Assembly: GCF_008123515.1 (NCBI RefSeq)
Contig: NZ_VSSR01000021.1
Span: forward strand, 248,001 to 312,000
Origin: Bradyrhizobium cytisi
GTDB taxonomy: Bacteria > Pseudomonadota > Alphaproteobacteria > Rhizobiales > Xanthobacteraceae
Length of the DNA stretch: 64,000 bases
Reading direction: 5' to 3'
Part shown: positions 24,032 to 33,482 of the stretch, in pieces
Layout: the number at the start of each line of letters is the position of its first letter
Position numbering within the stretch: the first letter of the stretch is position 1
Position numbers and translations under genes: made by a program
The notes under the pieces: generated by a model
The model's input: only the letters and a program-made list of their open reading frames with translations
What the model was told of the DNA's origin: nothing
The model's database searches: none

Positions 24032-25234
24032 ATGGCCGGCAACGAGCAGATGGACCAGGATGCGATTGCCGCCCAATGGGAGGCGTCGCTCGATTCCGAG
24101 GATCCCGCGGAGGCCGCGAAGGCTGCTGCCGAAAACGAGCTGTCTGAGACCATGGCCCTGCAATGGGCGGCCATGGTCGAGGACGGCAGTCGCGATCTCG
24201 GCACCGGCAAGAACTCCGGCGAGCGGGTGCTGTCGCAGGAGGAGATCGACAATCTCCTCGGCTTCACCGTCGGCGACGTCACGCTCGACGACCATTCCGG
24301 CATCCGCGCCATCATCGATTCGGCGATGGTCTCCTACGAGCGTCTGCCGATGCTCGAAATCGTCTTCGACCGCCTGGTGCGGTTGCTGACGACATCCTTG
24401 CGCAATTTCACCTCCGACAACGTCGAAGTCTCGCTCGACCGCATCACCTCGGTGCGGTTCGGCGATTACATGAACTCGATCCCGCTGCCTGCCGTGCTCT
24501 CGGTCTTCAAGGCCGAGGAGTGGGACAATTTCGGCATGGCGACGGTCGATTCCAACCTGATCTACTCGATGATCGACGTGCTGCTCGGCGGCCGCCGCGG
24601 CTCGAGCCAACTCCGCATCGAGGGCCGGCCCTACACCACGATCGAGACCGAGCTGGTCAAGCGGCTGGTCGAGGTGGTGCTGACCGATGCCGAGCAGGCG
24701 TTCCGGCCGCTGTCGCCGGTGACCTTCACGATCGACCGGCTCGAGACCAATCCGCGCTTCGCCGCGATCAGCCGTCCCGCCAACGCCGCGATCCTGGTGC
24801 GCCTGCGCATCGACATGGAAGATCGCGGCGGCAACATCGAACTGCTGCTGCCTTACGCGACCATCGAACCGATCCGGGCCGTTTTGCTCCAGATGTTCAT
24901 GGGCGAAAAGTTCGGCCGCGACCAGATCTGGGAGGGTCATTTCGCCACCGAGATCGTCCAGGCCGAGATTTCCGTCGACGCCGTGCTCTACGAGGCCGAC
25001 ATTCCGCTCAAGCAGCTGATGCGGCTGAAGGTCGGAGACACGCTGCCGCTGGACATGCGCGCCGATGCCAACGTCACCGTGCGGTGCGGCGATGTCACGA
25101 TCACCGAAGGACGCATGGGCCGGGTCGGAGAGCGCGTTGCGATTCGCGTGACGAAACCCTTGCGCAAGCCAAGTACGACACTTGCGATGTTCGAGAAGGT
25201 GGACGAGCAGAACAAGCTGATGGAGGCCCCATGA
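24032..25234 (+). CDS. fliM: Flagellar motor switch protein FliM
   Basis: 400 residues, somewhat longer than enteric FliM because of an alanine/glutamate-rich N-terminus of about 65 residues. LSQEEIDNLLGF (about 70) opens the core; LVRLLTTSLRNFTSDNVEVS and FGMATVDSNLIYSMIDVLLG match FliM, and the C-terminal SpoA domain reads LKVGDTLPLDMRADANVTVR. The C-ring subunit binds CheY and sets rotation direction. The next start overlaps its stop. Confidence 0.95.
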   Translation: MAGNEQMDQDAIAAQWEASLDSEDPAEAAKAAAENELSETMALQWAAMVEDGSRDLGTGKNSGERVLSQEEIDNLLGFTVGDVTLDDHSGIRAIIDSAMVSYERLPMLEIVFDRLVRLLTTSLRNFTSDNVEVSLDRITSVRFGDYMNSIPLPAVLSVFKAEEWDNFGMATVDSNLIYSMIDVLLGGRRGSSQLRIEGRPYTTIETELVKRLVEVVLTDAEQAFRPLSPVTFTIDRLETNPRFAAISRPANAAILVRLRIDMEDRGGNIELLLPYATIEPIRAVLLQMFMGEKFGRDQIWEGHFATEIVQAEISVDAVLYEADIPLKQLMRLKVGDTLPLDMRADANVTVRCGDVTITEGRMGRVGERVAIRVTKPLRKPSTTLAMFEKVDEQNKLMEAP

Positions 25235-25692
25235 ACCACTCCCTAGGAATGGCGATCGAGACGCTGGTGGCCATCCTGCTGATGCTCACGATCGGCTACT
25301 GTATCCTGCTCAACAAGCGGCTGACGCGGCTGAAGGCGGACGAGCATTCGCTGAAGGCTGTCATCGGCGAGCTGATCACCGCGACCGAGATCGCCGAGCG
25401 CGCGATCGGCGGGCTCAAGCTCGCGGTGCGCGACGTCAACGAGAATCTCGGCAGCCAGCTTGCCGCCGCCACGCAGATGTCCGGCCAGTTGCACAAACAG
25501 CTCGGCGAAGCCGACAACGTGGTGCGCCGCCTCTCCAAGATCGCGATCGCGGCGCGCCCCGTCACGAATCCGGAAGCCGCAGCCGCCCCCGTCGCCAAGC
25601 CGTCGGCGGCGAAAGCGGTGGCCGCTGCCGCCGAAGCCTTCTCGGAGCGACGCAGGTCCAACGGCCTTGGGTCCAACGGTCTTGCCGCATAA
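25231..25692 (+). CDS. DUF6468-type flagellar-cluster membrane protein
   Basis: 153 residues; the ATG overlaps the fliM stop (ATGA). One N-terminal transmembrane helix (TLVAILLMLTIGYCILLNKR) is followed by a coiled coil (IGELITATEIAERAIGGLKL) and an alanine-rich tail. The family is found almost only after fliM in alphaproteobacterial flagellar clusters. A motor-associated role is inferred from position. Confidence 0.8.
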   Translation: MNHSLGMAIETLVAILLMLTIGYCILLNKRLTRLKADEHSLKAVIGELITATEIAERAIGGLKLAVRDVNENLGSQLAAATQMSGQLHKQLGEADNVVRRLSKIAIAARPVTNPEAAAAPVAKPSAAKAVAAAAEAFSERRRSNGLGSNGLAA

Positions 25693-25701
25693 AGTCAGGG
25701 T

Positions 25702-26460
25702 ATGAAGTCCTTTCGTAACATCCGCGTCATTCCGGTCGTCCTGGTTGCGGTCGCAGGTCTCGCCACGCTGAAGGTGGCGGGCCTCGTGATCAATGGCGGC
25801 TATGTCTTCGACTACCAGCCGAACCATGTGAAGAAGTCCTGGGCGCAGGAGAATTTGAATTTTCCCGGGGGCGAAGACCCTGACATCACCGGCTCGACGC
25901 ACGGAGCGCCGAAGGAAGCTCCGAAGCCGGCCGCCCCCGAGACCAAGCTCGAGGGCACCCCGGTCAAGATGGACGAGGCCCAGTCGCAGGTCTCGGCCTC
26001 GGAGCGCGCGATCCTTGAGCGGTTGCAGGCGCGCCGCCAGGAGATCGAGTCCCGCCAGCGCGAGATCGATATTCGCGAGAGCCTCTTGAAGTCGGCCGAG
26101 AAGCGCATCGAGAACAAGGTCGAGGAGATGAAGGCGGTGGAGTCCCGCATCACCGCGACCCAGGCCGAGCAGAAAGCCGCGGAGGCCCAGCGCTTGAAGG
26201 GCCTCGTGACCATGTATGAGGGCATGAAGCCCAAGGACGCCGCGCGGGTGTTCGACCGGCTGGAAATGGGCGTGCTGATCGAGATCGCCTCGGCGATCGC
26301 CCCGCGAAAGATGTCCGATATCCTGGGCCTGATGTCGTCGGAAGCCGCCGAGCGGCTGACGGTCGAGATGGCCCGCCGCGCCAATGGGGGCGGGGATCAG
26401 GCTGCCTCCGCCGGCGATCTCCCCAAGATCGACGGCAAGCCGACGCAAAAGCCGAATTGA
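25702..26460 (+). CDS. MotE family motility protein
   Basis: 252 residues. An N-terminal membrane or signal segment (RVIPVVLVAVAGLATLKVAG), a proline/charged linker, a long coiled coil (QARRQEIESRQREIDIRESL, then ESRITATQAEQKAAEAQRLK) and a C-terminal MgtE_N-like helical unit (YEGMKPKDAARVFDRLEMGV) match MotE, the periplasmic chaperone for MotC described in rhizobia. It follows the DUF6468 gene by 9 bases in the fliL operon. Confidence 0.8.
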   Translation: MKSFRNIRVIPVVLVAVAGLATLKVAGLVINGGYVFDYQPNHVKKSWAQENLNFPGGEDPDITGSTHGAPKEAPKPAAPETKLEGTPVKMDEAQSQVSASERAILERLQARRQEIESRQREIDIRESLLKSAEKRIENKVEEMKAVESRITATQAEQKAAEAQRLKGLVTMYEGMKPKDAARVFDRLEMGVLIEIASAIAPRKMSDILGLMSSEAAERLTVEMARRANGGGDQAASAGDLPKIDGKPTQKPN

Positions 26461-26521
26461 GGGCTCAAGAGGCGCGGCGCGCGGCGGCAACCTGCGTGCA
26501 CGCGGCGGACGCGTTGCGTGT

Positions 26522-26761
26522 CTAATTCGCGACCCGCTGTTGACCCTTGCGACCAGTCGAGCTCAGCGGATTCTCGACGGGAAGGAGGGACTCGCAGTGT
26601 TGCTTGATCAGCGCTGCGTTCTCAACGCGAGTCACGAGATGCAGGGTGCTGTGGCAGCAGGGGCATTCATATACCTTTAGGGCATAGCCCCGCGCGATTG
26701 GAAAGACGGCTACGACCGCTCTGGCCCTGCTACACACAATGCAGTTGGCTTCTCCGCTCAT
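26522..26761 (-). CDS. Small zinc-ribbon-like hypothetical protein
   Basis: 79 residues starting MSGEANCIVCSRARAVVAVF, with CIVC and CPCCHSTLH forming two CxxC-like knuckles and a nearby histidine, consistent with a metal-binding ribbon. Transcribed opposite to the flagellar genes around it and isolated, so perhaps a later insertion into the cluster. Function unknown. Confidence 0.6.
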   Translation of the reverse strand: MSGEANCIVCSRARAVVAVFPIARGYALKVYECPCCHSTLHLVTRVENAALIKQHCESLLPVENPLSSTGRKGQQRVAN

Positions 26762-27016
26762 TGATTGCCCCCCAAGCTGACCAATCGAATTCGAATCGCC
26801 GTGATCACATCTGATTCAGAGTCGTTGATGGACCGCAACGTCTCGGGGGTTGTACGTGCGCAGCACGTCTACTCGCGTTTCGGCTGCAGCGAGAACAAGC
26901 GGCATCTTCTGAGGCTGCGATGAGTTGACGCGCACAAATGTGAAGTGGAGTACAGTGGGGCTGAAGAGTTCGTCCTAGGCTTCGGCCATTCGCAATCGGC
27001 AGCGCGGGAGGAAGCC

Positions 27017-27217
27017 ATGAACTACTCGTCCGCAGCAGAACGCGCAATCGAAGCCGCCAATCGGCTGCTCATCGCGGCGATGACGTTTGCCTGGACGTCC
27101 GCGCTGAGCCACCAGCATATATTGCCGCCGCAAGAGGAAGATGGCGACACCGACGATGATGCTTGTCTCGAGCGGGAGAGCTCCTCTGCGCCGGATGGCG
27201 CGGGAAAGCAACATTGA
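27017..27217 (+). CDS. Possible small hypothetical protein (66 aa)
   Basis: Starts MNYSSAAERAIEAANRLLIA with GGAGGAAG 5 bases upstream, and ends in an acidic tail (EEDGDTDDDACLERESSS). An opposite-strand frame covers the same bases, but only this one has a clear ribosome site. Length and amphipathic N-terminus are plausible for a small helical protein. Confidence 0.4.
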   Translation: MNYSSAAERAIEAANRLLIAAMTFAWTSALSHQHILPPQEEDGDTDDDACLERESSSAPDGAGKQH

Positions 27218-27345
27218 AGCTGCGGTCGGCTTGCAGGCGTCAACTCCTCCTTAACCACTTGCTCGCCAGATTCTGGGCGCGAACGTCTCGGTCCACGAAC
27301 AAGGCGTCGCGACACATTGTGCCGGATCAAGTCGTCATTACAGCA

Positions 27346-27360
27346 TTAACAAGTCCTTAA
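27346..27360. promoter_or_regulatory. CtrA-like box before the TPR gene
   Basis: TTAACAAGTCCTTAA; on the reverse strand TTAA-N7-TTAA, matching the CtrA consensus TTAA-N7-TTAAC except for the last base. It is 78 bases upstream of the proposed start at 27438. Confidence 0.45.
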
Positions 27361-27437
27361 TTGGCAAAACCTACAGTCGACGGCACGGGCCGGCGCCAGT
27401 GCCGGCATGGACCGCCGAACCGGAAGAAGTGCCGCCA

Positions 27438-30400
27438 ATGGCGCGAGAGGCTGCCGCTGGATTGATGTCGCGAGCCCGCGCTTTGGCGCTGGGGCTGTCG
27501 CGTCATGTCCGCAAGGCTGTCTTGTTGGCGGCCTGTCTGCTGATCGGCCTTGATAATGGTGCCCGAGCTGCCGATGCGGTCCGGGGCGAGGCGAGCTTTT
27601 CAGCTGGCGGCGGCTTTGCCCGTCTTGTGATCAAGCTCGGCGAGGACGTTCCCTCCGAGGTCACGACCGCCGGCTCCATCCTCATCATCCGCTTTGACCG
27701 TCCCGTCGACGTTCCCGTCGACCGCGTGCCGGAAGGCGCACCCGATTACGTCAACTCCGCCCGCCGAGACCCCGACGGCAGCGCGATCCGGCTGTCGCTG
27801 GCGCGGCGCGTCACCGTCAACACCATGAATGCCGGCGAGCGTACTTTTATCGATCTGATGCCGGAAGGCTGGAAGGGGCCGCCACCGAGCCTGCCCCAGG
27901 AGGTGGTCAAGGAACTCGCCGAACGCGCGCGCGCTGCCGAGCGCGCGCTGCGCGCCCAGCGCGCTGCGGCCGAGAGCAAGAAGCGGCCACCGATCCGCGT
28001 GCGCGCCTCGGTGCAGCCGACCTTCGTGCGCTTCGTGTTCGAGATGCCCGACGGCGTCGGCGTCTCCTCCGTGCTCAACGAGCAGAAGCTGACGCTCGCC
28101 TTCAACGCCAATCTCAGCTTCGACCTCGCCGATGCCGTCGTCGCCGCGCCGCCGAATGTCGCGTCGATCAAGCAGAAGTCCGACATCGACCAGACCAGCG
28201 TCGAGATCGCGCTGATCGGCGATTCCGACGTGCACTCCTTCCGCGATGACAAGAACTACGTCGTCGACATCGCGTTCCAGCCCGACAAGGGCAAGGCGGC
28301 GACGCCTGAAGCCACGATCGCAAAGGCCGAATCCGGCGGTCACGGACCGGCGCCGGCCGCTGAAAAGCCGACGGTCGCAAAGCCGAAGGACGCCCATGGC
28401 GAGATCAAGCCGCCGACCTCGGAGGCGATCGCGCGCGAAGCCAGGATTGAGGTGAAGCCCGAGGTGAAATCGGAGGCGAAGCCGGAAGCATCCGCTGCGA
28501 TGCCGTCCGCCGAGGCGCCAAAGCCGGCACCGGCAATAACCTCGACCGAAGCTCCGCACGTCACGGAAGCGCCCAAGACCGCGCCGCCCGCAATGGAAGC
28601 CGCCGCGCCTGCTGCTCCTGCCAAGCCGGTAGTAACCGAAGCGCCCAACGAGGTGGTGAAGGAAGCTGCGAAGGAGCCGGTCAAGGAAGAGCCTAAGGAA
28701 GCGATCAAGGAAGCTCCGAAGGAAGGGCCCAAGCCTGCGCCCGCTGAGGCTCAGGCCGCGCCGCCGCCTCCTGTTGCCAGCGTCGATGCGCGCCGCGACA
28801 GCGATGGCCTGCGCGTGACATTCCCGATTCCTGTCGCAACGCCGGCGGCCGCGTTCCGCCGCGGCGACACGGTATGGCTGGTGTTCGACTCGCCAAAGCC
28901 GATCGACATCGAGGCGATCCGCACACGGGGTGGTGCGATGATCGGCGAGGTCAGCCGCATGCCGCTCGAGAAGGGGCAGGCGATACGCATCCGTCTCACC
29001 CGGCCGCTGGTCTATTCGCTGACCAGCGAGGAGGTCGGCAAGGAGACCAACTGGCTGCTGACGCTCGCCGACAAGATCCAGGCAACGCCGCTGCCGCTGC
29101 TGATCTCGCGCAACATCACCGATCCCGCGCTCGCCAACATCGCCATCCCCTTTGCCAATCCGGGCCTGCTGCACAAGCTCACCGACCCTGATGCCGGCGA
29201 CATGCTCTACGTCGTCACCGCGCAACGGCCGGTCCGCGGCTTCATCAAGCGGCAGGATCTCGTCGATCTCTCGCTGCTGGAATCCGCGCATGGCATCGCG
29301 ATCCGGCCGAACTCCGACGAAGTCGGCATTGAGGTCGGATCGGACAAGGTCATCCTCGGCAAGAAGGGCGGCCTGACGCTGTCGCCGGTCGACGTTTCGG
29401 CCGAGCGGGCACCGACTGCGGTGCGGCCGATCTTCAATCCCGAGGGCTGGCGCAAGGGCCAAGCGGAAGATTTCTGGACCCGCCAAAGCGATCTGATCAC
29501 GGCGATCTCGGCCGTCGAGCCGGCGCAGCGTTCGCTGCCGCGGCTCGATCTCGCCCAGTTCTACATGTCGCGCGCGATGTATCACGAAGCCAAGTCCGTG
29601 ACCGAATTGATGCTGAGCGATCCTCTCAACAAGGAGGAGAGCAGCGCGCTGATCATGCATGCGATCGCCAGCATTCTGATCGGCCGGCCGGCGCTGGGCC
29701 TGAAGGATCTCGCCAATCCCGTGATCGGCAACAGCCACGATTCCCAGCTCTGGAAGGCACTCGCCTATGCGCGCCAGGGCAAATGGGCGGACGCCCGCGA
29801 AAAATTCAAGAATGTCGAATTCGCCATCGCCTCGCTGCCGCTCGACATCCAGCGCATCGTGACGATGGATGCGATGCGCGCCTCGCTCGAGGTGAAGGAC
29901 TATGCCGGTGCCTCGAAGCGCCGCGGCGAGATGGAGGTTGTTGGCGTCTCGCCGGAGGCTGGGCCCGGCTTTGCCGTGCTGCGCGGCCGGCTCGCCGAGG
30001 CGCTCGGCCACGACAGGGATGCGCTCGACGATTACAAATTCGCGGTCGCATCGAATGACCGGCCGGCCGCCGCCGAAGCCAAGCAGCTCGAAATCGCGCT
30101 GCGGCAGAAGCGTGACGAGATCAGCAAGGAAGACGCGCTGAAAGAGCTAGAGACGCTGTCGATGACCTGGCGCGGCGACGCGATCGAGGTCAAGACGCTG
30201 CAGATGCTGTCGCAGCTTTATTCCGAGAACGGACGCTATCGCGATGCGCTCACCGCGGCGCGTACCGCGACCAAGCTGCAGCCGAACGCGGAAGCTTCGC
30301 GCCAGGCGCAGGATCTGGCGTCGGATCTGTTTACGCAGATCTTCCTGGGGCCGAAGGGCGACGAACTGCCGCCGGTCGAGGCGCTCGGGATGTTCTACGA

Positions 30401-31214
30401 GTTCCGCGAGCTGACGCCGATCGGCCGCCGCGGTGACGAGCTGATCCGCCGCCTGGCCGATCGTCTCGCCTCGATCGATCTGCTCGACCAGGCCGCCGAG
30501 CTCTTGCAATACCAGGTCGACCACCGTCTCGAAGGCGCGGCGCGCGCGCAGGTCGCCGCGCGCCTTGCCATGATTTACCTCGCCAACCGCAAGCCCGACA
30601 TGGCGATCACGTCGCTGCGCGCCAGCCGCATCAGCGATCTCTCCGGCGAGTTGCGGCAGCAGCGCCTGCTCTTGGAAGCGCGCGCGCAGAGCGACGTCGG
30701 CCGCCATGATCTCGCGCTCGACATCGTCTCCAACGTCAGTGGGCGTGAGGTGCTGCGGCTGCGGTCCGACATCTTCTGGGCAGGGCGACGCTGGCGCGAG
30801 TCCGCCGAGCAGATCGAGCTCTATTACGGCGACCGCTTCCGCGACTTCAAGCCGCTCAATGCGGTGGAGAAGAGTGACATCATCCGTGCCGCGGTCGGCT
30901 ATGCGCTCGCCGACGACTCGATCGGGCTGTCGCGCTTCCGCGAGAAATATGCCCCCCTGATGAGCGAGAGCGCCGACCGGCTCGCCTTCGACATCGCCAG
31001 CAAGCCGGCGGGCGCCTCCAGCGCCGAATTCGCCGACATTGCAAAGCTCGCTGCAAGCGTCGACACGCTCGACGGCTTCCTCCGCGAAATGAAGCAGCGT
31101 TTCCCCGACGCCACCGCGCGCGCCCCCGCCGCCCCGCAGGCCAAGGACGAGACCGATCATACCGGCTCGCTGCCGACGATCCCCGTCGTGCGGCAGATCA
31201 AGATGACGCGGTAG
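27438..31214 (+). CDS. Very large exported TPR protein with beta-domain N-terminus
   Basis: About 1258 residues from MAREAAAGLM. An N-terminal hydrophobic segment (KAVLLAACLLIGLDNGARAA) acts as export signal. Three AMIN-like beta blocks follow (FSAGGGFARLVIKLGEDVPS; RVRASVQPTFVRFVFEMPDG; DARRDSDGLRVTFPIPVATP), the last two separated by an Ala/Lys/Glu/Pro-rich linker with APKE/VKEE repeats (about residues 300-450). The C-terminal 600 residues are TPR-like helical hairpins. It lies between the MotE-family gene and fliP-fliO and has a CtrA-like box upstream, so a periplasmic motility or envelope role is inferred, not shown. Start is uncertain. Confidence 0.75.
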   Translation: MAREAAAGLMSRARALALGLSRHVRKAVLLAACLLIGLDNGARAADAVRGEASFSAGGGFARLVIKLGEDVPSEVTTAGSILIIRFDRPVDVPVDRVPEGAPDYVNSARRDPDGSAIRLSLARRVTVNTMNAGERTFIDLMPEGWKGPPPSLPQEVVKELAERARAAERALRAQRAAAESKKRPPIRVRASVQPTFVRFVFEMPDGVGVSSVLNEQKLTLAFNANLSFDLADAVVAAPPNVASIKQKSDIDQTSVEIALIGDSDVHSFRDDKNYVVDIAFQPDKGKAATPEATIAKAESGGHGPAPAAEKPTVAKPKDAHGEIKPPTSEAIAREARIEVKPEVKSEAKPEASAAMPSAEAPKPAPAITSTEAPHVTEAPKTAPPAMEAAAPAAPAKPVVTEAPNEVVKEAAKEPVKEEPKEAIKEAPKEGPKPAPAEAQAAPPPPVASVDARRDSDGLRVTFPIPVATPAAAFRRGDTVWLVFDSPKPIDIEAIRTRGGAMIGEVSRMPLEKGQAIRIRLTRPLVYSLTSEEVGKETNWLLTLADKIQATPLPLLISRNITDPALANIAIPFANPGLLHKLTDPDAGDMLYVVTAQRPVRGFIKRQDLVDLSLLESAHGIAIRPNSDEVGIEVGSDKVILGKKGGLTLSPVDVSAERAPTAVRPIFNPEGWRKGQAEDFWTRQSDLITAISAVEPAQRSLPRLDLAQFYMSRAMYHEAKSVTELMLSDPLNKEESSALIMHAIASILIGRPALGLKDLANPVIGNSHDSQLWKALAYARQGKWADAREKFKNVEFAIASLPLDIQRIVTMDAMRASLEVKDYAGASKRRGEMEVVGVSPEAGPGFAVLRGRLAEALGHDRDALDDYKFAVASNDRPAAAEAKQLEIALRQKRDEISKEDALKELETLSMTWRGDAIEVKTLQMLSQLYSENGRYRDALTAARTATKLQPNAEASRQAQDLASDLFTQIFLGPKGDELPPVEALGMFYEFRELTPIGRRGDELIRRLADRLASIDLLDQAAELLQYQVDHRLEGAARAQVAARLAMIYLANRKPDMAITSLRASRISDLSGELRQQRLLLEARAQSDVGRHDLALDIVSNVSGREVLRLRSDIFWAGRRWRESAEQIELYYGDRFRDFKPLNAVEKSDIIRAAVGYALADDSIGLSRFREKYAPLMSESADRLAFDIASKPAGASSAEFADIAKLAASVDTLDGFLREMKQRFPDATARAPAAPQAKDETDHTGSLPTIPVVRQIKMTR

Positions 31215-31261
31215 GAACCCTGCTTCCGCGCGAAGCGCGGCCGGGACAGCGCCGCATCCTC

Positions 31262-31348
31262 CGTCATTGCGAGCGCAGCGAAGCAATCCAGAATCTTTCC
31301 GCGGTGGGATTCTGGATTGCTTCGTCGCAAGGGCTCCTCGCAATGACG
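31262..31348. repeat. Intergenic inverted-repeat element (CGTCATTGCGAGCG type)
   Basis: CGTCATTGCGAGCGCAGCGA...AAGCAATCCAGAATC facing GATTCTGGATTGCTTCG...CTCGCAATGACG. Same family as 34671-34751 and 43842-43921, with a diverged copy at 41731. It lies between the convergent TPR gene and fliP. Confidence 0.8.
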
Positions 31349-31404
31349 GGGAGAGGGCGGAGGCTATCTATCGTCGGGGCAGAGGGGATGCGCCGCTGGC
31401 GTCA

Positions 31405-32160
31405 TCACCCCCCGTAACTCTGCACCAGGCTTCCCGCCACCAGCGACCAGCCGTCGACCAGCACGAAGAAGATCAGCTTGAACGGCAGCGAGATCGTCGC
31501 GGGCGGCAGCATCATCATGCCCATCGACATCAGCACCGAGGCGACGACGAGGTCGATGATCAGGAAAGGGAGGAACAGGAGGAAGCCGATCTCGAAGGCA
31601 CGCTTGAGCTCGGAGATCATGAAGGCGGGGACGAGGATGCGCAGGGCGAGCTCGTCGGGCGTCGCCGGCGGTGGCTCGCCGGAGAGATCGAGAAACAGCT
31701 TCAGGTCCTTCTCGCGCACGTTCTTCTGCATGAAGCCGCGCAAGGGGACGGAGGCGCGCTGGAGCGCGTCCTCGACGCCGATCTGGTTGGCGACGAGCGG
31801 ACGGATGCCGTCGTCGTAGGATTTTTGCAGCACCGGCCCCATCACGAAGAAGGTGAGGAACATCGCCAGCGCCAGGATCACCGAGTTGGGCGGCGCGGTC
31901 GCCGTGCCCATCGCTGTGCGCAGCAGCGACAGCACGACCACGATGCGCGTGAACGACGTCATCATGATCAGGATCGACGGCGCGATCGACAGCACCGTGA
32001 GCAGCGCGATCAGCTGGATCGCGCGCTCGGTGACCCCGCCGCCGCCCTGGCCGCCGAGATTGATGCTGATGTCCTGCGCATGCGCAGGGGTGGCGAGCAA
32101 GGCCGCGGCGATCAGGACAGAGGGGACAAGAACTCTACGCGGGAAGGACGTCAGCCTCAC
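31405..32160 (-). CDS. fliP: Flagellar type III export protein FliP
   Basis: 251 residues with a signal peptide (VLVPSVLIAAALLATPAHA) and four membrane helices. The family signature LSIAPSILIMMTSFTRIVVV, then LSLLRTAMG, and FMISELKRAFEIGFLLFLPF are intact. FliP forms the export gate pore with FliQ and FliR. It overlaps fliO by four bases (ATGA) and is transcribed with it. Confidence 0.95.
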   Translation of the reverse strand: MRLTSFPRRVLVPSVLIAAALLATPAHAQDISINLGGQGGGGVTERAIQLIALLTVLSIAPSILIMMTSFTRIVVVLSLLRTAMGTATAPPNSVILALAMFLTFFVMGPVLQKSYDDGIRPLVANQIGVEDALQRASVPLRGFMQKNVREKDLKLFLDLSGEPPPATPDELALRILVPAFMISELKRAFEIGFLLFLPFLIIDLVVASVLMSMGMMMLPPATISLPFKLIFFVLVDGWSLVAGSLVQSYGG

Positions 32161-33131
32161 GAAGACGGCTTCGGACGGCCGAGCAGCGAGGCCATCTCGT
32201 CTTCGAGATTTTCAAAGCTGGTCTTTTCCGGAGCCGGCCTGGCCGGCGGCGCCGGAGGGGCCGGCGGATCGACCCGTGCGGCGCGCGGCGGCGCGGCGGG
32301 CGGATCCGGCGCAACCGGTGGGGCGATGGTCTCGCCGGCCGGACGACGGAGCGCCGCCTCGAGGCGCTGGGCCATCTCGGCGAGATTTTGCTCGGCACTC
32401 GACGGCGCGGCAACTGCGGCCGGCGGCGGAACGGGCGGTGCCTGCGGCACGGGCGGAGGAGGCGGCGGCGCGGCCGCGCGCTCGGCACGCACCGGCGGCA
32501 CCTTCACCGGCTCGCTCGCGCGCGGCGGGCGCGGCATCAGCGGCGGTTCGCTGCGCGCAACGCGCGGCGGCATCGGCTCGGGGCGGGGCTCACGCTCGAG
32601 ACGCGGCGGCATCGGTTCGGGCGAAAAGCCGCCGAGCGCCGGTTCGCCACGGCGTTCGGCCAGAGCGGGCGCCGGCCGGCGGACTTCGTCGGCAAAGGAC
32701 GGACGTGCGGGCCGCGGCGGCGGCTCGGGCATTTGCGGCTCGGGATGGTCGAGCACCTCGGGTCGCGGCGCTTCGTCGGCCCAGCTGCCGGCATCGGGCA
32801 TCGGGGCGAGGCGCGGCGGCTCGGCCGCGCTGGGACGCTGCGGAATCTGGTCGCGGCCGGCTGCGGCGCGCACGATATTCGGTTCGACGACGATGTCGGT
32901 CGGGCCGCCGATCATCAGGAGATGTTCGACATTGTCACGGCGCACCAGCACCAGGCGCCGGCGGCCATCGACTGCGGCCGCGTCGATCACCGCAAGTCGG
33001 GGCATCCTGCCGCGCTGGGTGTTGGCGCCGAGCCGGGTGGTCGCGAATCGGCGGACCAGCCACGCCGCGACGCCGATCAACGCCAGAACGACGATGAACG
33101 CGACGATGAAGGTGATAGGGCTACCGTTCAT
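32157..33131 (-). CDS. fliO: FliO-like flagellar protein with a long proline-rich tail
   Basis: 324 residues, two to three times the usual FliO. The first 80 fit FliO: one transmembrane helix (ITFIVAFIVVLALIGVAAWL) and a small beta domain (RMPRLAVIDAAAVDGRRRLV, NVEHLLMIGGPTDIVVEPN). After that comes a 200-residue Pro/Arg/Ala-rich region (RPARPSFADEVRRPAPALAE) without visible domains. FliO stabilises FliP assembly, and the overlap with fliP supports the call. Confidence 0.8.
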   Translation of the reverse strand: MNGSPITFIVAFIVVLALIGVAAWLVRRFATTRLGANTQRGRMPRLAVIDAAAVDGRRRLVLVRRDNVEHLLMIGGPTDIVVEPNIVRAAAGRDQIPQRPSAAEPPRLAPMPDAGSWADEAPRPEVLDHPEPQMPEPPPRPARPSFADEVRRPAPALAERRGEPALGGFSPEPMPPRLEREPRPEPMPPRVARSEPPLMPRPPRASEPVKVPPVRAERAAAPPPPPPVPQAPPVPPPAAVAAPSSAEQNLAEMAQRLEAALRRPAGETIAPPVAPDPPAAPPRAARVDPPAPPAPPARPAPEKTSFENLEDEMASLLGRPKPSS

Positions 33132-33398
33132 ACCTGTCCCCGGTAAATGGCGCTTCTCTCGTGCCTATGGTCGGATGCGCCGACCACCGGCGTGCGATGC
33201 CCCAAAACTGTGATCTCTTAACGTCCCACGGCAAGCTTTGCCGTCCCCAAGTCTTAATAACCTATGAATCGCCCGATCCAAAACGACTTCTTGGCCTGCG
33301 CAGGGCCGCCAGGCAGTTGGGTTAATGCGGCTTTTGGAATGGGTAGAATCACGGGGGACCGTTGCATGTCTCAATCAGAAACATGCATCCGCCACGCC

Positions 33399-33414
33399 TT
33401 AACCACCTGTTAAC
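33399..33414. promoter_or_regulatory. CtrA box before flgB
   Basis: TTAACCACCTGTTAAC, an exact TTAA-N7-TTAAC, 69 bases upstream of flgB. CtrA is the response regulator controlled by CckA, which is encoded in the same cluster at 37116. Confidence 0.65.
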
Positions 33415-33482
33415 CATACACGCGGCAAATTCTGCCTAGCTTCGGACCTCAGGGTCTGCAAGAGGCGCAAGGAGCCGCAACG

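Noticed and set aside
27600..30011. 803-codon leftward frame opposite the TPR gene
   Set aside because: Shadow of the rightward gene; composition dominated by Arg, Gly, Leu and His with no recognisable domain or ribosome site.
31267..33213. 648-codon rightward frame across fliP and fliO
   Set aside because: Begins inside a repeat element and covers both leftward flagellar genes antisense; Gly/Arg low complexity only.
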